This document shows, in pieces, positions 34,166-46,749 of a stretch of 64,000 nt of DNA. The position numbers and the translations under genes are program-made. The DNA lies in contig NC_059303.1 in assembly GCF_017591435.1 (NCBI RefSeq), positions 1,215,108-1,279,107 on the forward strand, in the 5' to 3' direction. This stretch comes from Portunus trituberculatus. Taxonomy: Eukaryota > Arthropoda > Malacostraca > Decapoda > Portunidae. The notes beneath the pieces were generated by a model that saw only the letters and a list, made by a program, of their open reading frames with translations, was not told where the DNA came from and made no database searches. Each line of letters begins with the position of its first letter. The stretch's first letter is position 1.

Positions 34166-36821
34166 GAATATAATGTGCAACGTTGAAACTAAACTAAGAG
34201 CGCAGATCCATATTAGCTTTAAGGAAGAAGGATATAATAGCTGGAGAAGAGACAGAAAGGGTAAAGGGGGAGGAGGAGTACTAATAATGGTTCATGATAA
34301 TATATGAGTGGAGGATGTACAATATTATTAAGGCAAGGTGGAAGTAATGGGAGTAACAATTAAAAGAGGAATTGAAAAGAAGAAAAAAATCAGTTACATA
34401 TGTACCACCTAAGACAAATACATGGGGAACTCAGAAACATAAAGATATGCAAAGAGAAGTGACTAAGTGCTTAAATAATATAAGAAGAGATGTAAGAATA
34501 CTTTTAGTTGGAGACTTTAACTGTAAAAATTAAACTGGAGAGAGATGGAAGTAGTTGATTAAGGTAAATACAATGGACCAGTGGGTGTAGGAGTCAACAA
34601 GGTACAAGGGGGTAAAAGAACCATTGTTGCTTGACCTAGTATTCACAAAGAAACCAGAGCCCCCTCCCAGCATACAATACCTTACTTCAATGGGAAGAAG
34701 TGATCATGTGATATTAGAGCTGGAAATACAGGAGGAGGATGGGATAAGATACAGAGATGACTACAAAAAAAGATTAGATTATGCAAGAGCAGATTTTGAA
34801 AAATTAAGGATCTTTTTTGCTGATACTGAATAGAGAAACATTAAGTACAAAAGGACAATACAAGGGAAATATGAAATATTCTTACATAAATATAATGAAG
34901 GAGTAAAGAAATAAGTACCTTTTTAAAGAGTCAAGAAAAAAATACATGCTTGGTACAATGCTAGATGCACATAAAGTAAATAGGCAAAAGATAAAGCTTG
35001 GAAGAAACTCATAAAGCAGAGAAATGACAATAACAGACAGCAGTATAAGGATGAGAGAAATAAATATATTAGAGTAAGGAGAGAGGAAGAAAGAAACTTT
35101 GAGAAAGATGTGGTGAGTAATAGCAAAGATGAACCCAAGCTTTTCTACAAATTTATAAATGGCAAAATGAAGAACAAGAAAACAATAGAAAAAATAATTA
35201 TAGAAAGGAAGACATGCCAAGCAGAGAAGGAAATGTGTGAAATACATGTAATGAATGAGAGCTTCAAAACTGTGTTCAATGTAGTTTTTACAAAACCTAA
35301 TTAGTATTGCATTACCAAGGATTACAGGAAATCATAGTGCAAAATGAGGATATTGGAAGATTATTGGATAATTAGGATGTCAGAAAAACCAATGGGGCTG
35401 GATGGTGTATCAGGCTGGGTGCTAAAAGAATTTAAAGAGCAACTACTGGATCCAATTTGGGAAATAATTACAAGTTCACTAAAAAAAAAGGAAAATTCCA
35501 CTTGAATGGAAGAAAGCCAATGTAATACCAATATTTAAAGGAGGAAAGGCAACTGAGCCATTATATTACAGACCGGTGTCACTTACAAGTGTTATGGGGA
35601 TGTTGTGTGAAATAGTTATGAAAGAAAAATGGGTTAAACATCTGGAAGAACAAGAAGTTATATCGAACAGACAATTTGGGTTCAGGACAGGATGGTCATG
35701 TGTGTCGAACTTATTAAGCTTCTACTCGAGAGATGGATGGGTGGAGACAGTATACCTGGACTTAAAAAAGGCTTTTGATAAAGTCCCTCAAGGGAGATTA
35801 ATTTGGAAACTAGAGAACATAGGAGGACTGCAAGGAACTTTGTTAGAACAGGCAAGGGATTATTTGAAGGACGGGGATCTGAGAACTGTGATCAGAGATA
35901 CATATTCATCTTGGGGTAAAGTAACAAGTGGAGTGCCACAAGGGTCAGTGTTAGTTCCAGATTTAAGTAAACGACATTCACAATGGCGTAAACAGTTATA
36001 CTGATTCATTTGCTGATTATGCAAAGCTGCTAAGAGTAATCAAAACTTTGGATGACTGTTTGCTGTTACAGGAAGATATAAACAAAATCTATGAATGAGG
36101 TAAGAATTGGAAATTGGAGTTCAATGCCAAGAAATGTCATGTAAAGGAACTAAGAAAGAGCAAGAGAACAACGGTATGGAATTATCTGATGGGAGAGAAA
36201 CAAATAATGAAGACTGAAGAGGAAAAAAAAGATCTGGAAGTGATTATACAGGAAAATCTGAACTCCTAAAAAACACATAAGCAAGATATTTAGATTATCA
36301 TAAAAAATTTTGACTAATATAAGAGTGGCATTTCAATTCATGGACAAAGATATGATGAAAAAAATTATCACAAGCATGATACGTCGTCCAAAGCTGGAAT
36401 ATGCTGCTGTGGTGTGGTCTCCAAGCTCTAAATAAGACATAGGAAGATTAGAATGGATACAGAAGATTGCTACAAAGATGGTGCTGGAACTAAAGGACCT
36501 AACATATGAAGAACGGCTGAAGGAAATGGGACTGCCAACCTTACAAGATAAAAGAAAACGAGGTGACCTAATAAAATGTACAAGATGGATGGCATTGAAA
36601 AGATAGACAAGGAAGACCTGGTGCTGGCGACAGAAGATAGAAGGAAGAGAGGACATGTAAAGATCAGGTTGAGGCAGTATGTGAAGGATATTGGAAAATA
36701 CAGCTTTACACAAAGAATGGTGGAAAAGTGGAATGCATTGAATAATGTTGTTACAGCACATAATGTGCATAACTTTAAAGAAAAATTGGATAAATGTAGA
36801 CATAAAGACAAGACACTATGA
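34166..36821 (+). pseudogene. Delta ORF2 relic
   Basis: Endonuclease: VETKL, VGDFNCK near 34507, LLDLVFTKK (34624), and RSDHVILELE near 34698. Reverse transcriptase: GLDGVSGWVL near 35398, motif A YLDLKKAFDKVP (near 35755), motif B SGVPQGSVL (near 35935), and motif C FADYAKL near 36008, where the second Asp has become Tyr. C-terminal RRPKLEYAAVVWSP near 36385 and VEKWNALNNVV near 36725. There are many stops and frameshifts, with stop codons arising by substitution as well as by indel, unlike the alpha copies. Confidence 0.8.
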
Positions 36822-36856
36822 GCCCTACTCAAACCCTATACAAAATAACTAGGTAA

Positions 36857-36877
36857 ACACACACACACACACACACA
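36857..36877. repeat. (AC)n at delta/E junction
   Basis: 21 bp AC run ending the delta tail and touching the 5'-truncated copy E. Confidence 0.96.
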
Positions 36878-36889
36878 AGGGAGGCTTTG

Positions 36890-39823
36890 AAAAAAAATGA
36901 AGAGAGGACAGAAGAGGAGAAGAAAGAGTTTTTCTGGAGAATCTTGGATATGAGACTGAGAAAGTGGTTCATAACCCAGAAAAGTACAGCAAGAAAGGAT
37001 TAAAGAAACTTACGTATGAGCGGAATGTAATGTATTCCAACATAAATGGAGTGATATCGGGGATTTTAGAACTCAACGATTACTTGAGGACAAGAACCCA
37101 GATATTGTGGGTCTTACTGAAACAAAACTGAGAGAGGAGAAGACCTGATGATGGTTGGAGAAGGAAATATAATGTTTGGAAAAGAAATAGAGTAGGTAAG
37201 ATGGGAGGAGGAGTGATGTTGCTGGTTAAAAAGATATAAAGGTGGATCAAGTGAAAGAAGGTATGGGAAAGGCAGAAGTGCTAAAGATCAGAGCAGAAAC
37301 TAATGAAGGAAAAAGAGGCACTACATAGTGGTGTACGTACCACCTAAGACAAATGCATGGTCAGTACAGGAATATGAAGAAATGATAAGTGATACAGGAA
37401 CATGTCTGGAAGAAATGTTGGGTGGCTGTGAACGAACTATAATGATGGGAGATTTTAATTGTAAAGAGGTGTGTTGGGAGGACTGGTCAATGGAAGGATC
37501 AGAGACAACATGGGGAAATACACTATTGACACTGGCAATGGAAAATGTGTTAACTCAGTGGGTCAAAGAAGATACTAGGTTTGGAGGAGAGGGAGCATCG
37601 TCAAGACTGGACTTGGTCTTTAGTACAGAGCCAATGGTCATTGAGGAGATGAGGGTGGAGTGCCCTTTAGCAAAGAGTGATCATGCAGTTTTGGAGTTCA
37701 AGGTGATAGATGAAGAGAAATCTAGAAGAAATGAAGAATATAAAGTGGGAAGATGGAATTATGCCAAGACAGATTTTGGAAACCTAAAGAAATTCTTTCA
37801 AGAGACAAATTGGATGAAATTCAAGAGTGCTAAGGAGCAAATGAAAAGTGGAAGGAATTTATAAAAATATACAAAGAAGGTGAGAAAAATTTGTACCAAT
37901 AAGACAACATAGAGAAGTTGGAAAGCAGGACTGGTTTAACGATAGATGTGAAAAGGCTAGAACAAGAAAAGAGGATGCATGGAAGAGGTGGAGAAGGAAA
38001 AGACGGATTAAGCAGTGGGAAAGTTACAAAAGAGCAAGAAATGAATATGTGTTGATTAGAAGAGAAGAAAGAAAGAAACAAGAAAAGGATATAATTGATA
38101 AATGTAAAGACCAACCAAGGCTTTTTACAGACATGTGAACAACAACATCAAAAATAGAGAAAGTATTGAAAGTTTAGAAGTAAATGGAGTATGCAGTGAA
38201 GATCCCAGGAAATGGCAGAGGCTATGAATGGATGCTTTCGGAAGGTATTCACAAAGGAGACTGCTTTTGACAAACCACTGGTAATGGAACAGAAAGGGAT
38301 TATGAAGGAGTTTCAAGTAACTGTGGAGGAGATCAAGAATATGATGGGGAGTTTAGAAGTGAGAAAAGCTGTGGGACCTGATGGGGTATCAGGATGGATT
38401 TTAAGAGAATGCAGGAGCAACTGGCAGAAAAAGTTTGTGAAGTAATTGATGCCTCATTAAGGGAAGGTGTAGTGCCCCAAGACTGGAAAAGAGCTAACAT
38501 TGTCCCAATCTATAAATCAGGTAACAAGAGACCCATTGAACTATAGACCAGTGTCACTTACAAGTGTGGTAGCTAAGATGTGTGAGAGGGTGGTGAAGAA
38601 TAGATGGACAGACTTCTTGGAGAAAAATGACATACTTTGTGAGTGTCAATTTGGTTTTAGAAAAGGGCGTTCATGCACGACAAACCTGATATGTTACTAT
38701 TCGAGGGTGATAGATGTAATACAGGAAAGAGATGGTTGGGCTGATGGAATATATCTGGATTTAAAAAGGCCTTTGATAAGGTACCACACCAGAGACTGAT
38801 CTGGAAACTTGAAATGGTAGGAGGAGTGCATGGCAGTTTACTAAAATGGATGGAAGACTTTTGGTAGGAAGAGAAATGAGAACAATAATTAAGGACAGAC
38901 CATCAGAATGGGGCTTGGTGGAGAGTGGAGTTCCACAGGGATCAGTGTTGGCACCAGTAATGTTCGCGGTCTACATAAATGACATGGTGGATGGGGTGTC
39001 CAGTTATGTGAGCCTATTTGCAGACGATGCAAAATTGTTAAGAAAAGTGAGATGTGACAAAGATTGCGAACTACTCCAGGAAGACTTGGACAGAATATGG
39101 AAATGGAGCTGTACATGGCAAATGGAGTTCAACACGACAAAATGCAAGAAAATAGAGTTTGGCAAGAGTGAAAGAAGAATCAGGAGTATGTACAAGATAG
39201 GAAATGAAGACATAAAACCAGTCATGAAGAAAAAGACCTTGGGGTGACAATTACCAATGACCTATCGCCAGAGACATATAAACAAAATAATTGGAGAAGT
39301 ATTGAACTTATTGAGGAACATAAGAGTGGCGTTCGTATATTTAGATGAAGAAATGATGAAGAAAATAATTACTGCAATGATAAGACCGAGGCTTGAATAT
39401 GCAACAATACAGTGGGCTCGAACTTAAAGAAACACATAAGGAAACTAGAGAAAGTACAGAGGGCTGCAACAAAATGGTGCCTGACTTAAGAGATTTGACT
39501 TATGAAGACAGACTGAAAAGAATGCAACTTCCGACCCTGGAAAACAGAAGAGAAAGGGAGACCTGATAGCAATATACAGAGTGATGATTGGCATGGAAAA
39601 ATGGATAGGGAAGATCTGTGTATGTGGAATGAAAGAATGTCGAGAGGGCATGGGAAAAACTAAAATGGCCACTTATAGGAGAGATGTGAAAAATATAGCT
39701 TCCCTCATAGAAGGGTGGAAGCATGGAATAGTTTAGACGTGGAAGTGGTCAGCGCAAGGAATATTCATGATTTTAAGAAAAAGCTGGACATTAATAGATA
39801 TGGAGACGGGACAACACGAGCAT
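36890..39823 (+). pseudogene. Alpha ORF2, copy E
   Basis: Endonuclease C-terminal part open at 37328-37864 (GDFNCKEVCWED, SDHAVLEF). Reverse transcriptase pieces at 38212-38445, 38500-38799 (ending where A6 of LKKAFDK is A5) and 38846-39247 (SGVPQGSVLAP, FADDAKL intact). Breaks are one- or two-base contractions, for example GAGAGACCC to GAGACCC near 38529. Confidence 0.87.
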
Positions 39824-39867
39824 AGCTCTTTTCCGTATGTTACAATTAGGTAAATACAATTAGGTAA

Positions 39868-39868
<1 letters not shown>

Positions 39869-39922
<54 letters not shown>
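39869..39922. repeat. (AC)n at E/F junction
   Basis: 54 bp AC run between the tail of E and the 5' end of F. Confidence 0.97.
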
Positions 39923-39924
<2 letters not shown>

Positions 39925-39933
39925 ACATCGTCG

Positions 39934-39996
39934 ATGGCGGAGGTGGTCGCTGAGCTCAGAGCAATCATCTCTAATTCTACAGTTACCATTGCCTAA
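39934..39996 (+). CDS. 20-codon uORF at the extreme 5' end of alpha (copy F)
   Basis: ATG 39934 to TAA 39996; the peptide begins MAEVVAELRA. The same frame is intact in copy I (49801-49863) with one substitution and is cut short in copy B. It may influence translation of the downstream ORF1 or be chance. No ribosome data are available. Confidence 0.3.
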   Translation: MAEVVAELRAIISNSTVTIA

Positions 39997-40148
39997 GAGT
40001 AACCAAGGTGGGAAAGGAGCTGGTAATGTTTGTCCCGTCTCCATATAGTCATGTTAACTGTTGATTAGCAAAATAATGTCCAGTGAAGGTAAATATAAAC
40101 TGTAGCCTGCGTTTGAGCCATCAGCTGGTTTGTTTACATCTGCGCAAC

Positions 40149-41074
40149 ATGGCGGCCGTGAACTCGAAAGATGAATCAGACTTCACAGGGTTTCAAGGAA
40201 TAATGGAGAAGAGCGCTTATGTGAAGAAAATTCTGGAGTTAGAAGGTAAAATTGAAAAACTGTTTGAAAAGTATGGGGCCTGGAAACGAGTTATGACAAT
40301 GTAAAGAAAGACTGTGCCGATATGAAGAAGGAAAATGAAGCACTGAAAGAGGAAGTTAAGCTAATTAAAGTGAATTGCGAAAAATGTGGAGAATCTCTAG
40401 GAAAAGTGATGGAGAAGCAGGCTGAATGGAAAAAAGTCAGGAAGTGGAAAGAAAGGAGGTAAATTACAAAGTTGCAAGTCTGGAAAAGGAAATCAAAGAG
40501 TCTGGGAGAAAACTTTGGGCCTTGCTGAAATTATAGATCAACAGATCATAGAAGAGAAGATAGCTGAGAAAGTGGTGAAGGTTATTAAGTCAAATGAGAC
40601 ATTGGTGAGGGAAACTGTAGACAAAAAGAGATGTGTGGTGATATTTGGTGTGGAGGAGGATAAGACACCGAGTAAAATGGAGAGAGAAAAACATAAAAAG
40701 GTGATAAATAATATCATTAATGTGGTGCAGGAGGAGGAAAAGACCTAGTACAAGAAATAGAGGACTTCCATAGAATTGGAAAGTTCACAAGAGAAGGTAT
40801 GAGGCCAATAAGAATCAAACTTAAGTCACAAAAGGATGTAGATGAATTGGTGGAGAAGTCATGGAGGCTAGCCCAGCAGGAAACAACAAGGAAGATTTGG
40901 TTGAGAAGAGATCTCGGTGAAAAGGAAAGAGAAATGTTAAATGAGTTGAGAAAGGAGGCTTTGAAAAAATGAAGAGAGGACAGAAGAGGAGAAGAAAGAG
41001 TTTTCTGGAGAATCTTGGATATGAGACTGAGGAAGTGGTTCATAACCCAGAAAAGTACAGCAAGAAAGGACTAA
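40149..41074 (+). pseudogene. Alpha ORF1, copy F
   Basis: ATG at 40149 (MAAVNSKDESDFTGFQG), open to 40304, then a G-run contraction (GTATGGGGCC vs GTATGGGGGCC) shifts the frame. 40515-40748 carries LAEIIDQQIIEEKIAEKV and the RRM-like KKRCVVIFGVEED; RPIRIKLKSQ follows in another frame. The natural end overlaps ORF2. Confidence 0.82.
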
Positions 41075-43879
41075 AGAAACTTACATATGAGCGAAATGTA
41101 ATGTATTCCAACATAAATGGAGTGATATCGGGGATTTTAGAACTCAACGATTACTTGAGGACAAGAACCCAGATATTGTGGGTCTTACTGAAACAAAACT
41201 GAGAGAGGAGAAGACCTGATGATGGTTGGAGAAGGAAATATAATGTTTGGAAAAGAAATAGAGTAGGTAAGATGGGAGGAGGAGTGATGTTGCTGGTTAA
41301 AAAAGATATAAAGGTGGATCAAGTGAAAAAAGGTATGGGAAAGGCAGAAGTGCTAAAGATCAGAGCAGAAACTAATGAAGGAAAAAGAGGCACTACATAG
41401 TGGTGTACGTACCACCTAAGACAAATGCATGGTCAGTACAGGAATATGAAGAAATGATAAGTGATACAGGAACATGTCTGGAAGAAATGTTGGGTGGCTG
41501 TGAACGAACTATAATGATGGGAGATTTTAATTGTAAAGAGGTGTGTTGGGAGGACTGGTCAATGGAAGGATCAGAGACAACATGGGGAAATACACTATTG
41601 ACACTGGCAATGGAAAATGTGTTAACTCAGTGGGTCAAAGAAGATACTAGGTTTGGAGGAGAGGGAGCATCGTCAAGACTGGACTTGGTCTTTAGTACAG
41701 AGCCAATGGTCATTGAGGAGATGAGGGTGGAGTGCCCTTTAGCAAAGAGTGATCATGCAGTTTTGGAGTTCAAGGTGATAGACGAAGAGAAATCTAGAAG
41801 AAATGAAGAATATAAAGTGGGAAGATGGAATTATGCCAAGACAGATTTTGGAAACCTAAAGAAATTCTTTCAAGAGACAAATTGGATGAAATTCAAGAGT
41901 GCTAAGGAGCAAATGAAAAGTGGAAGGAATTTATAAAAATATACAAAGAAGGTGAGAAAAATTTGTACCAATAAGACAACATAGAGAAGTTGGAAAGCAG
42001 GACTGGTTTAACGATAGATGTGAAAAGGCTAGAACAAGAAAAGAGGATGCATGGAAGAGGTGGAGAAGGAAAAGACGGATTAAGCAGTGGGAAAGTTACA
42101 AAAGAGCAAGAAATGAATATGTGTTGATTAGAAGAGAAGAAAGAAAGAAACAAGAAAAGGATATAATTGATAAATGTAAAGACCAACCAAGGCTTTTTAC
42201 AGACATGTGAACAACAACATCAAAAATAGAGAAAGTATTGAAAGTTTAGAAGTAAATGGAGTATGCAGTGAAGATCCCAGGAAATGGCAGAGGCTATGAA
42301 TGGATGCTTTCGGAAGGTATTCACAAAGGAGACTGCTTTTGACAAACCACTGGTAATGGAACAGAAAGGGATTATGAAGGAGTTTCAAGTAACTGTGGAG
42401 GAGATCAAGAACATGATGGGGAGTTTAGAAGTGAGAAAAGCTGTGGGACCTGATGGGGTATCAGGATGGATTTTAAGAGAATGCAGGGAGCAATTGGCAG
42501 AAAAAGTTTGTGAAGTAATTGATGCCTCATTAAGGGAAGGTGTAGTGCCCCAAGACTGGAAAAGAGCTAACATTGTCCCAATCTATAAATCAGGTAACAA
42601 GAGAGACCCATTGAACTATAGACCAGTGTCACTTACAAGTGTGGTAGCTAAGATGTGTGAGAGGGTGGTGAAGAATAGATGGACAGACTTCTTGGAGAAA
42701 AATGACATACTTTGTGAGTGTCAATTTGGTTTTAGAAAAGGGCGTTCATGCACGAAAACCTGATATGTTACTATTCGAGGGTGATAGATGTAATACAGGA
42801 AAGAGATGGTTGGGCTGATGGAATATATCTGGATTTAAAAAGGCCTTTGATAAGGTACCACACCAGAGACTGATCTGGAAACTTGAAATGGTAGGAGGAG
42901 TGCATGGCAGTTTACTAAAATGGATGGAAGACTTTTGGTAGGAAGAGAAATGAGAACAATAATTAAGGACAGACCATCAGAATGGGGATTGGTGGAGAGT
43001 GGAGTTCCACAGGGATCAGTGTTGGCACCAGTAATGTTCGCGGTCTACATAAATGACATGGTGGATGGGGTGTCCAGTTATGTGAGCCTATTTGCAGACG
43101 ATGCAAAATTGTTAAGAAAAGTGAGATGTGACAAAGATTGCGAACTACTCCAGGAAGACTTGGACAGAATATGGAAATGGAGCTGTACATGGCAAATGGA
43201 GTTCAACACGACAAAATGCAAGAAAATAGAGTTTGGCAAGAGTGAAAGAAGAATCAGGAGTATGTACAAGATAGGAAATGAAGACATAAAACCAGTCATG
43301 AAGAAAAAGACCTTGGGGTGACAATTACCAATGACCTATCGCCAGAGAGACATATAAACAAAATAATTGGAGAAGTATTGAACTTATTGAGGAACATAAG
43401 AGTGGCGTTCGTATATCTAGATGAAGAAATGATGAAGAAAATAATTACTGCAATGATAAGACCGAGGCTTGAATATGCAACAATACAGTGGGCTCCGAAC
43501 TTAAAGAAACACATAAGGAAACTAGAGAAAGTACAGAGGGCTGCAACAAAATGGTGCCTGACTTAAGAGATTTGACTTATGAAGACAGACTGAAAAGAAT
43601 GCAACTTCCAACCCTGGAAAACAGAAGAGAAAGGGAGACCTGATAGCAATATACAGAGTGATGATTGGCATGGAAAAATGGATAGGGAAGATCTGTGTAT
43701 GTGGAATGGAAGAATGTCGAGAGGGCATGGGAAAAACTAAAATGGCCACTTATAGGAGAGATGTGAAAAATATAGCTTCCCTCATAGAAGGGTGGAAGCA
43801 TGGAATAGTTTAGACGTGGAAGTGGTCAACATAAGGAATATTCATGATTTTAAGAAAAAGCTGGACATTAATAGATATG
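40969..43879 (+). pseudogene. Alpha ORF2, copy F
   Basis: The start is chosen at MKRGQKRRRKSFLE (40969), overlapping ORF1 in another frame, because the beta family starts ORF2 the same way. 40969-41202 holds the endonuclease N-terminus, 41400-41936 the rest (GDFNCK, SDHAVLEF), 42284-42763 the linker and motifs GPDGVSGWIL to GFRKGRSC, 42920-43321 motifs B and C (FADDAKL intact), and 43318-43566 the C-terminal part. The largest reading pieces are joined by single-base shifts only, making F one of the least damaged alpha copies. Confidence 0.88.
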
Positions 43880-43956
43880 GAGACGGGACAACACGAGCAT
43901 AGCTCTTTTCCCGTATGTTACAATTAGGTAAATACAATTAGGTAAATACACACATA

Positions 43957-46330
43957 ATGATGGGAGATTTTAATTGTAAAGAGGTGTGTTGGGAGGACTG
44001 GTCAATGGAAGAATCAGAGTCAACATGGGGAAATACACTATTGACACTGGCAATGGAAAATGTGTTAACTCAGTGGGTCAAAGAAGATACTAGGTTTGGA
44101 GGAGAGGGAGCATCGTCAAGACTGGACTTGGTCTTTAGTACAGAGCCAATGGTCATTGAGGAGATGAGGGTGGAGTGCCCTTTAGCAAAGAGTGATCATG
44201 CAGTTTTGGAGTTCAAGGTGATAGATGAAGAGAAATCTAGAAGAAATGAAGAATATAAGGTGGGAAGATGGAATTATGCCAAGACAGATTTTGGAAACCT
44301 AAAGAAATTCTTTCAAGAGACAAATTGGATGAAATTCAAGAGTGCTAAGGAGCAAATGAAAAGTGGAAGGAATTTATAAAAATATACAAAGAAGGTGAGA
44401 AAAATTTGTACCAATAAGACAACATAGAAGTTGGAAAGCAGGACTGGTTTAACGATAGATGTGAAAAGGCTAGAACAAGAAAAGAGGATGCATGGAAGAG
44501 GTGGAGAAGGAAAAGACGGATTAAGCAGTGGGAAAGTTACAAAAGAGCAAGAAATGAATATGTGTTGATTAGAAGAGAAGAAAGAAAGAAACAAGAAAAG
44601 GATATAATTGATAAATGTAAAGACCAACCAAGGCTTTTTACAGACATGTGAACAACAACATCAAAAATAGAAAGTATTGAAAGTTTAGAAGTAAATGGAG
44701 TATGCAGTGAAGATCCCAGGAAATGGCAGAGGCTATGAATGGATGCTTTGGAAGGTATTCACAAAGGAGACTGCTTTTGACAAACCACTGGTAATGGAAC
44801 AGAAAGGGATTATGAAGGAGTTTCAAGTAACTGTGGAGGAGATCAAGAATATGATGGGGAGTTTAGAAGTGAGAAAAGCTGTGGGACCTGATGGGGTATC
44901 AGGATGGATTTTAAGAGAATGCAGGAGCAACTGGCAGAAAAAGTTTGTGAAGTAATTGATGCCTCATTAAGGGAAGGTGTAGTGCCCCAAGACTGGAAAA
45001 GAGCTAACATTGTCCCAATCTATAAATCAGGTAACAAGAGAGACCCATTGAACTATAGACCAGTGTCACTTACAAGTGTGGTAGCTAAGATGTGTGAGAG
45101 GGTGGTGAAGAATAGATGGACAGACTTCTTGGAGAAAAATGACATACTTTGTGAGTGTCAATTTGGTTTTAGAAAAGGGCGTTCATGCACGACAAACCTG
45201 ATATGTTACTATTCGAGGGTGATAGATGTAATACAGGAAAGAGATGGTTGGGCTGATGGAATATATCTGGATTTAAAAAGGCCTTTGATAAGGTACCACA
45301 CGGAGACTGATCTGGAAACTTGAAATGGTAGGAGGAGTGCATGGCAGTTTACTAAAATGGATGGAAGACTTTTGGTAGGAAGAGAAATGAGAACAATAAT
45401 TAAGGACAGACCATCAGAATGGGGCTTGGTGGAGAGTGGAGTTCCACAGGGATCAGTGTTGGCACCAGTAATGTTCATGTCTACATAAATGACATGGTGG
45501 ATGGGGTGTCCAGTTATGTGAGCCTATTTGCAGACGATGCAAAATTGTTAAGAAAAGTGAGATGTGACAAAGATTGCGAACTACTCCAGGAAGACTTGGA
45601 CAGAATATGGAAATGGAGCTGTACATGGCAAATGGAGTTCAACACGACAAAATGCAAGAAAATAGAGTTTGGCAAGAGTGAAAGAAGAATCAGGAGTATG
45701 TACAAGATAGGAAATGAAGACATAAAACCAGTCATGAAGAAAAAGACCTTGGGGTGACAATTACCAATGACCTATCGCCAGAGAGACATATAAACAAAAT
45801 AATTGGAGAAGTATTGAACTTATTGAGGAACATAAGAGTGGCGTTCGTATATTTAGATGAAGAAATGATGAAGAAAATAATTACTGCAATGATAAGACCG
45901 AGGCTTGAATATGCAACAATACAGTGGGCTCGAACTTAAAGAAACACATAAGGAAACTAGAGAAAGTACAGAGGGCTGCAACAAAATGGTGCCTGACTTA
46001 AGAGATTTGACTTATGAAGACAGACTGAAAAGAATGCAACTTCCAACCCTGGAAAACAGAAGAAAGGGAGACCTGATAGCAATATACAGAGTGATGATTG
46101 GCATGGAAAAATGGATAGGGAAGATCTGTGTATGTGGAATGAAAGAATGTCGAGAGGGCATGGGAAAAAACTAAAATGGCCACTTATAGGAGAGATGTGA
46201 AAAATATAGCTTCCCTCATAGAAGGGTGGAAGCATGGAATAGTTTAGACGTGGAAGTGGTCAACGCAAGGAATATTCATGATTTTAAGAAAAAGCTGGAC
46301 ATTAATAGATATGGAGACGGGACAACACGA
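43957..46330 (+). pseudogene. Alpha ORF2, copy G (from GDFNCK onward)
   Basis: 43957-44379 endonuclease from MMGDFNCKEV to SDHAVLEF, 44695-44955 and 44904-45323 reverse transcriptase up to motif A, 45419-45757 motifs B and C with FADDAKL intact, then the C-terminal pieces. A three-base change at 45476 (TTCGCGGTC to TTCATGTC) is private to G. G shares AACAGAAGAAAGGG and GGGAAAAAACTAAA contractions or expansions with H, I and J. Confidence 0.86.
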
Positions 46331-46378
46331 GCATAGCTCTTTTCCGTATGTTACAATTAGGTAAATACAATTAGGTAA

Positions 46379-46380
<2 letters not shown>

Positions 46381-46409
<29 letters not shown>
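46381..46409. repeat. (AC)n at G/H junction
   Basis: 29 bp AC run. Confidence 0.97.
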
Positions 46410-46411
<2 letters not shown>

Positions 46412-46749
46412 GGACAGTGGAAATATTAATCAGGTGTGAAGAACAAAGCTGGTAAAGTTACAAATGAATGGAAGTCTGTGAAGAAAATTCTGAAAAATTG
46501 AAAACTGTTTGAAATGAATGGAAAAGAACAATGTAATGAAAGAGTGTGCCGATATGAAGTGGAAGAGAAAGGAACTTAAAAATGTGCAATCTCTGGAAAA
46601 GTGATGGAGAAGCAGGCTGAATGGAAAAAAGTCAGGAAGTGGAAAGAAAGGAGGTAAATTACAGATCAACAGATCAAGAGAAGAAGATTTGAGAAAGTCA
46701 ACAGATCATGAAGGTTATTAAGAAAGTGGTCAAATGAGCGGTGAAAAAA

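Larger units (their letters stand above)
34160..36877 (+). mobile_element. LINE family delta (5'-truncated, old)
   Basis: A heavily decayed CR1/L2-like copy starting within the endonuclease (IMCNVETKLRAQ near 34166) and ending AACTAGGTAAACAC plus (AC)n at 36857-36877. It is the most diverged member of the group and the first unit of the 30-kb head-to-tail block. Copy E begins on its (AC)n tail. Confidence 0.85.
36878..39922 (+). mobile_element. LINE family alpha, copy E (5'-truncated)
   Basis: Begins at GGGAGGCTTTGAAAAA, equivalent to position 2413 of copy B in the last part of ORF1, and runs to the two tail units and (AC)n (39869-39922). It lacks the 5' UTR and most of ORF1. Copy F starts directly after its (AC)n. 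Confidence 0.92.
39923..43954 (+). mobile_element. LINE family alpha, copy F (full length)
   Basis: About 4.03 kb. The 5' end GGACATCGTCGATGGCGG sits on the (AC)n of E. It contains the 5' UTR with a short uORF, ORF1, ORF2, two tail units and only a short AC run (43948-43954) before copy G. Confidence 0.92.
43955..46409 (+). mobile_element. LINE family alpha, copy G (5'-truncated)
   Basis: Begins inside the endonuclease at TAATGATGGGAGATTTT, immediately after the short AC run of F, and ends with two tail units and (AC)n at 46381-46409. Confidence 0.92.
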
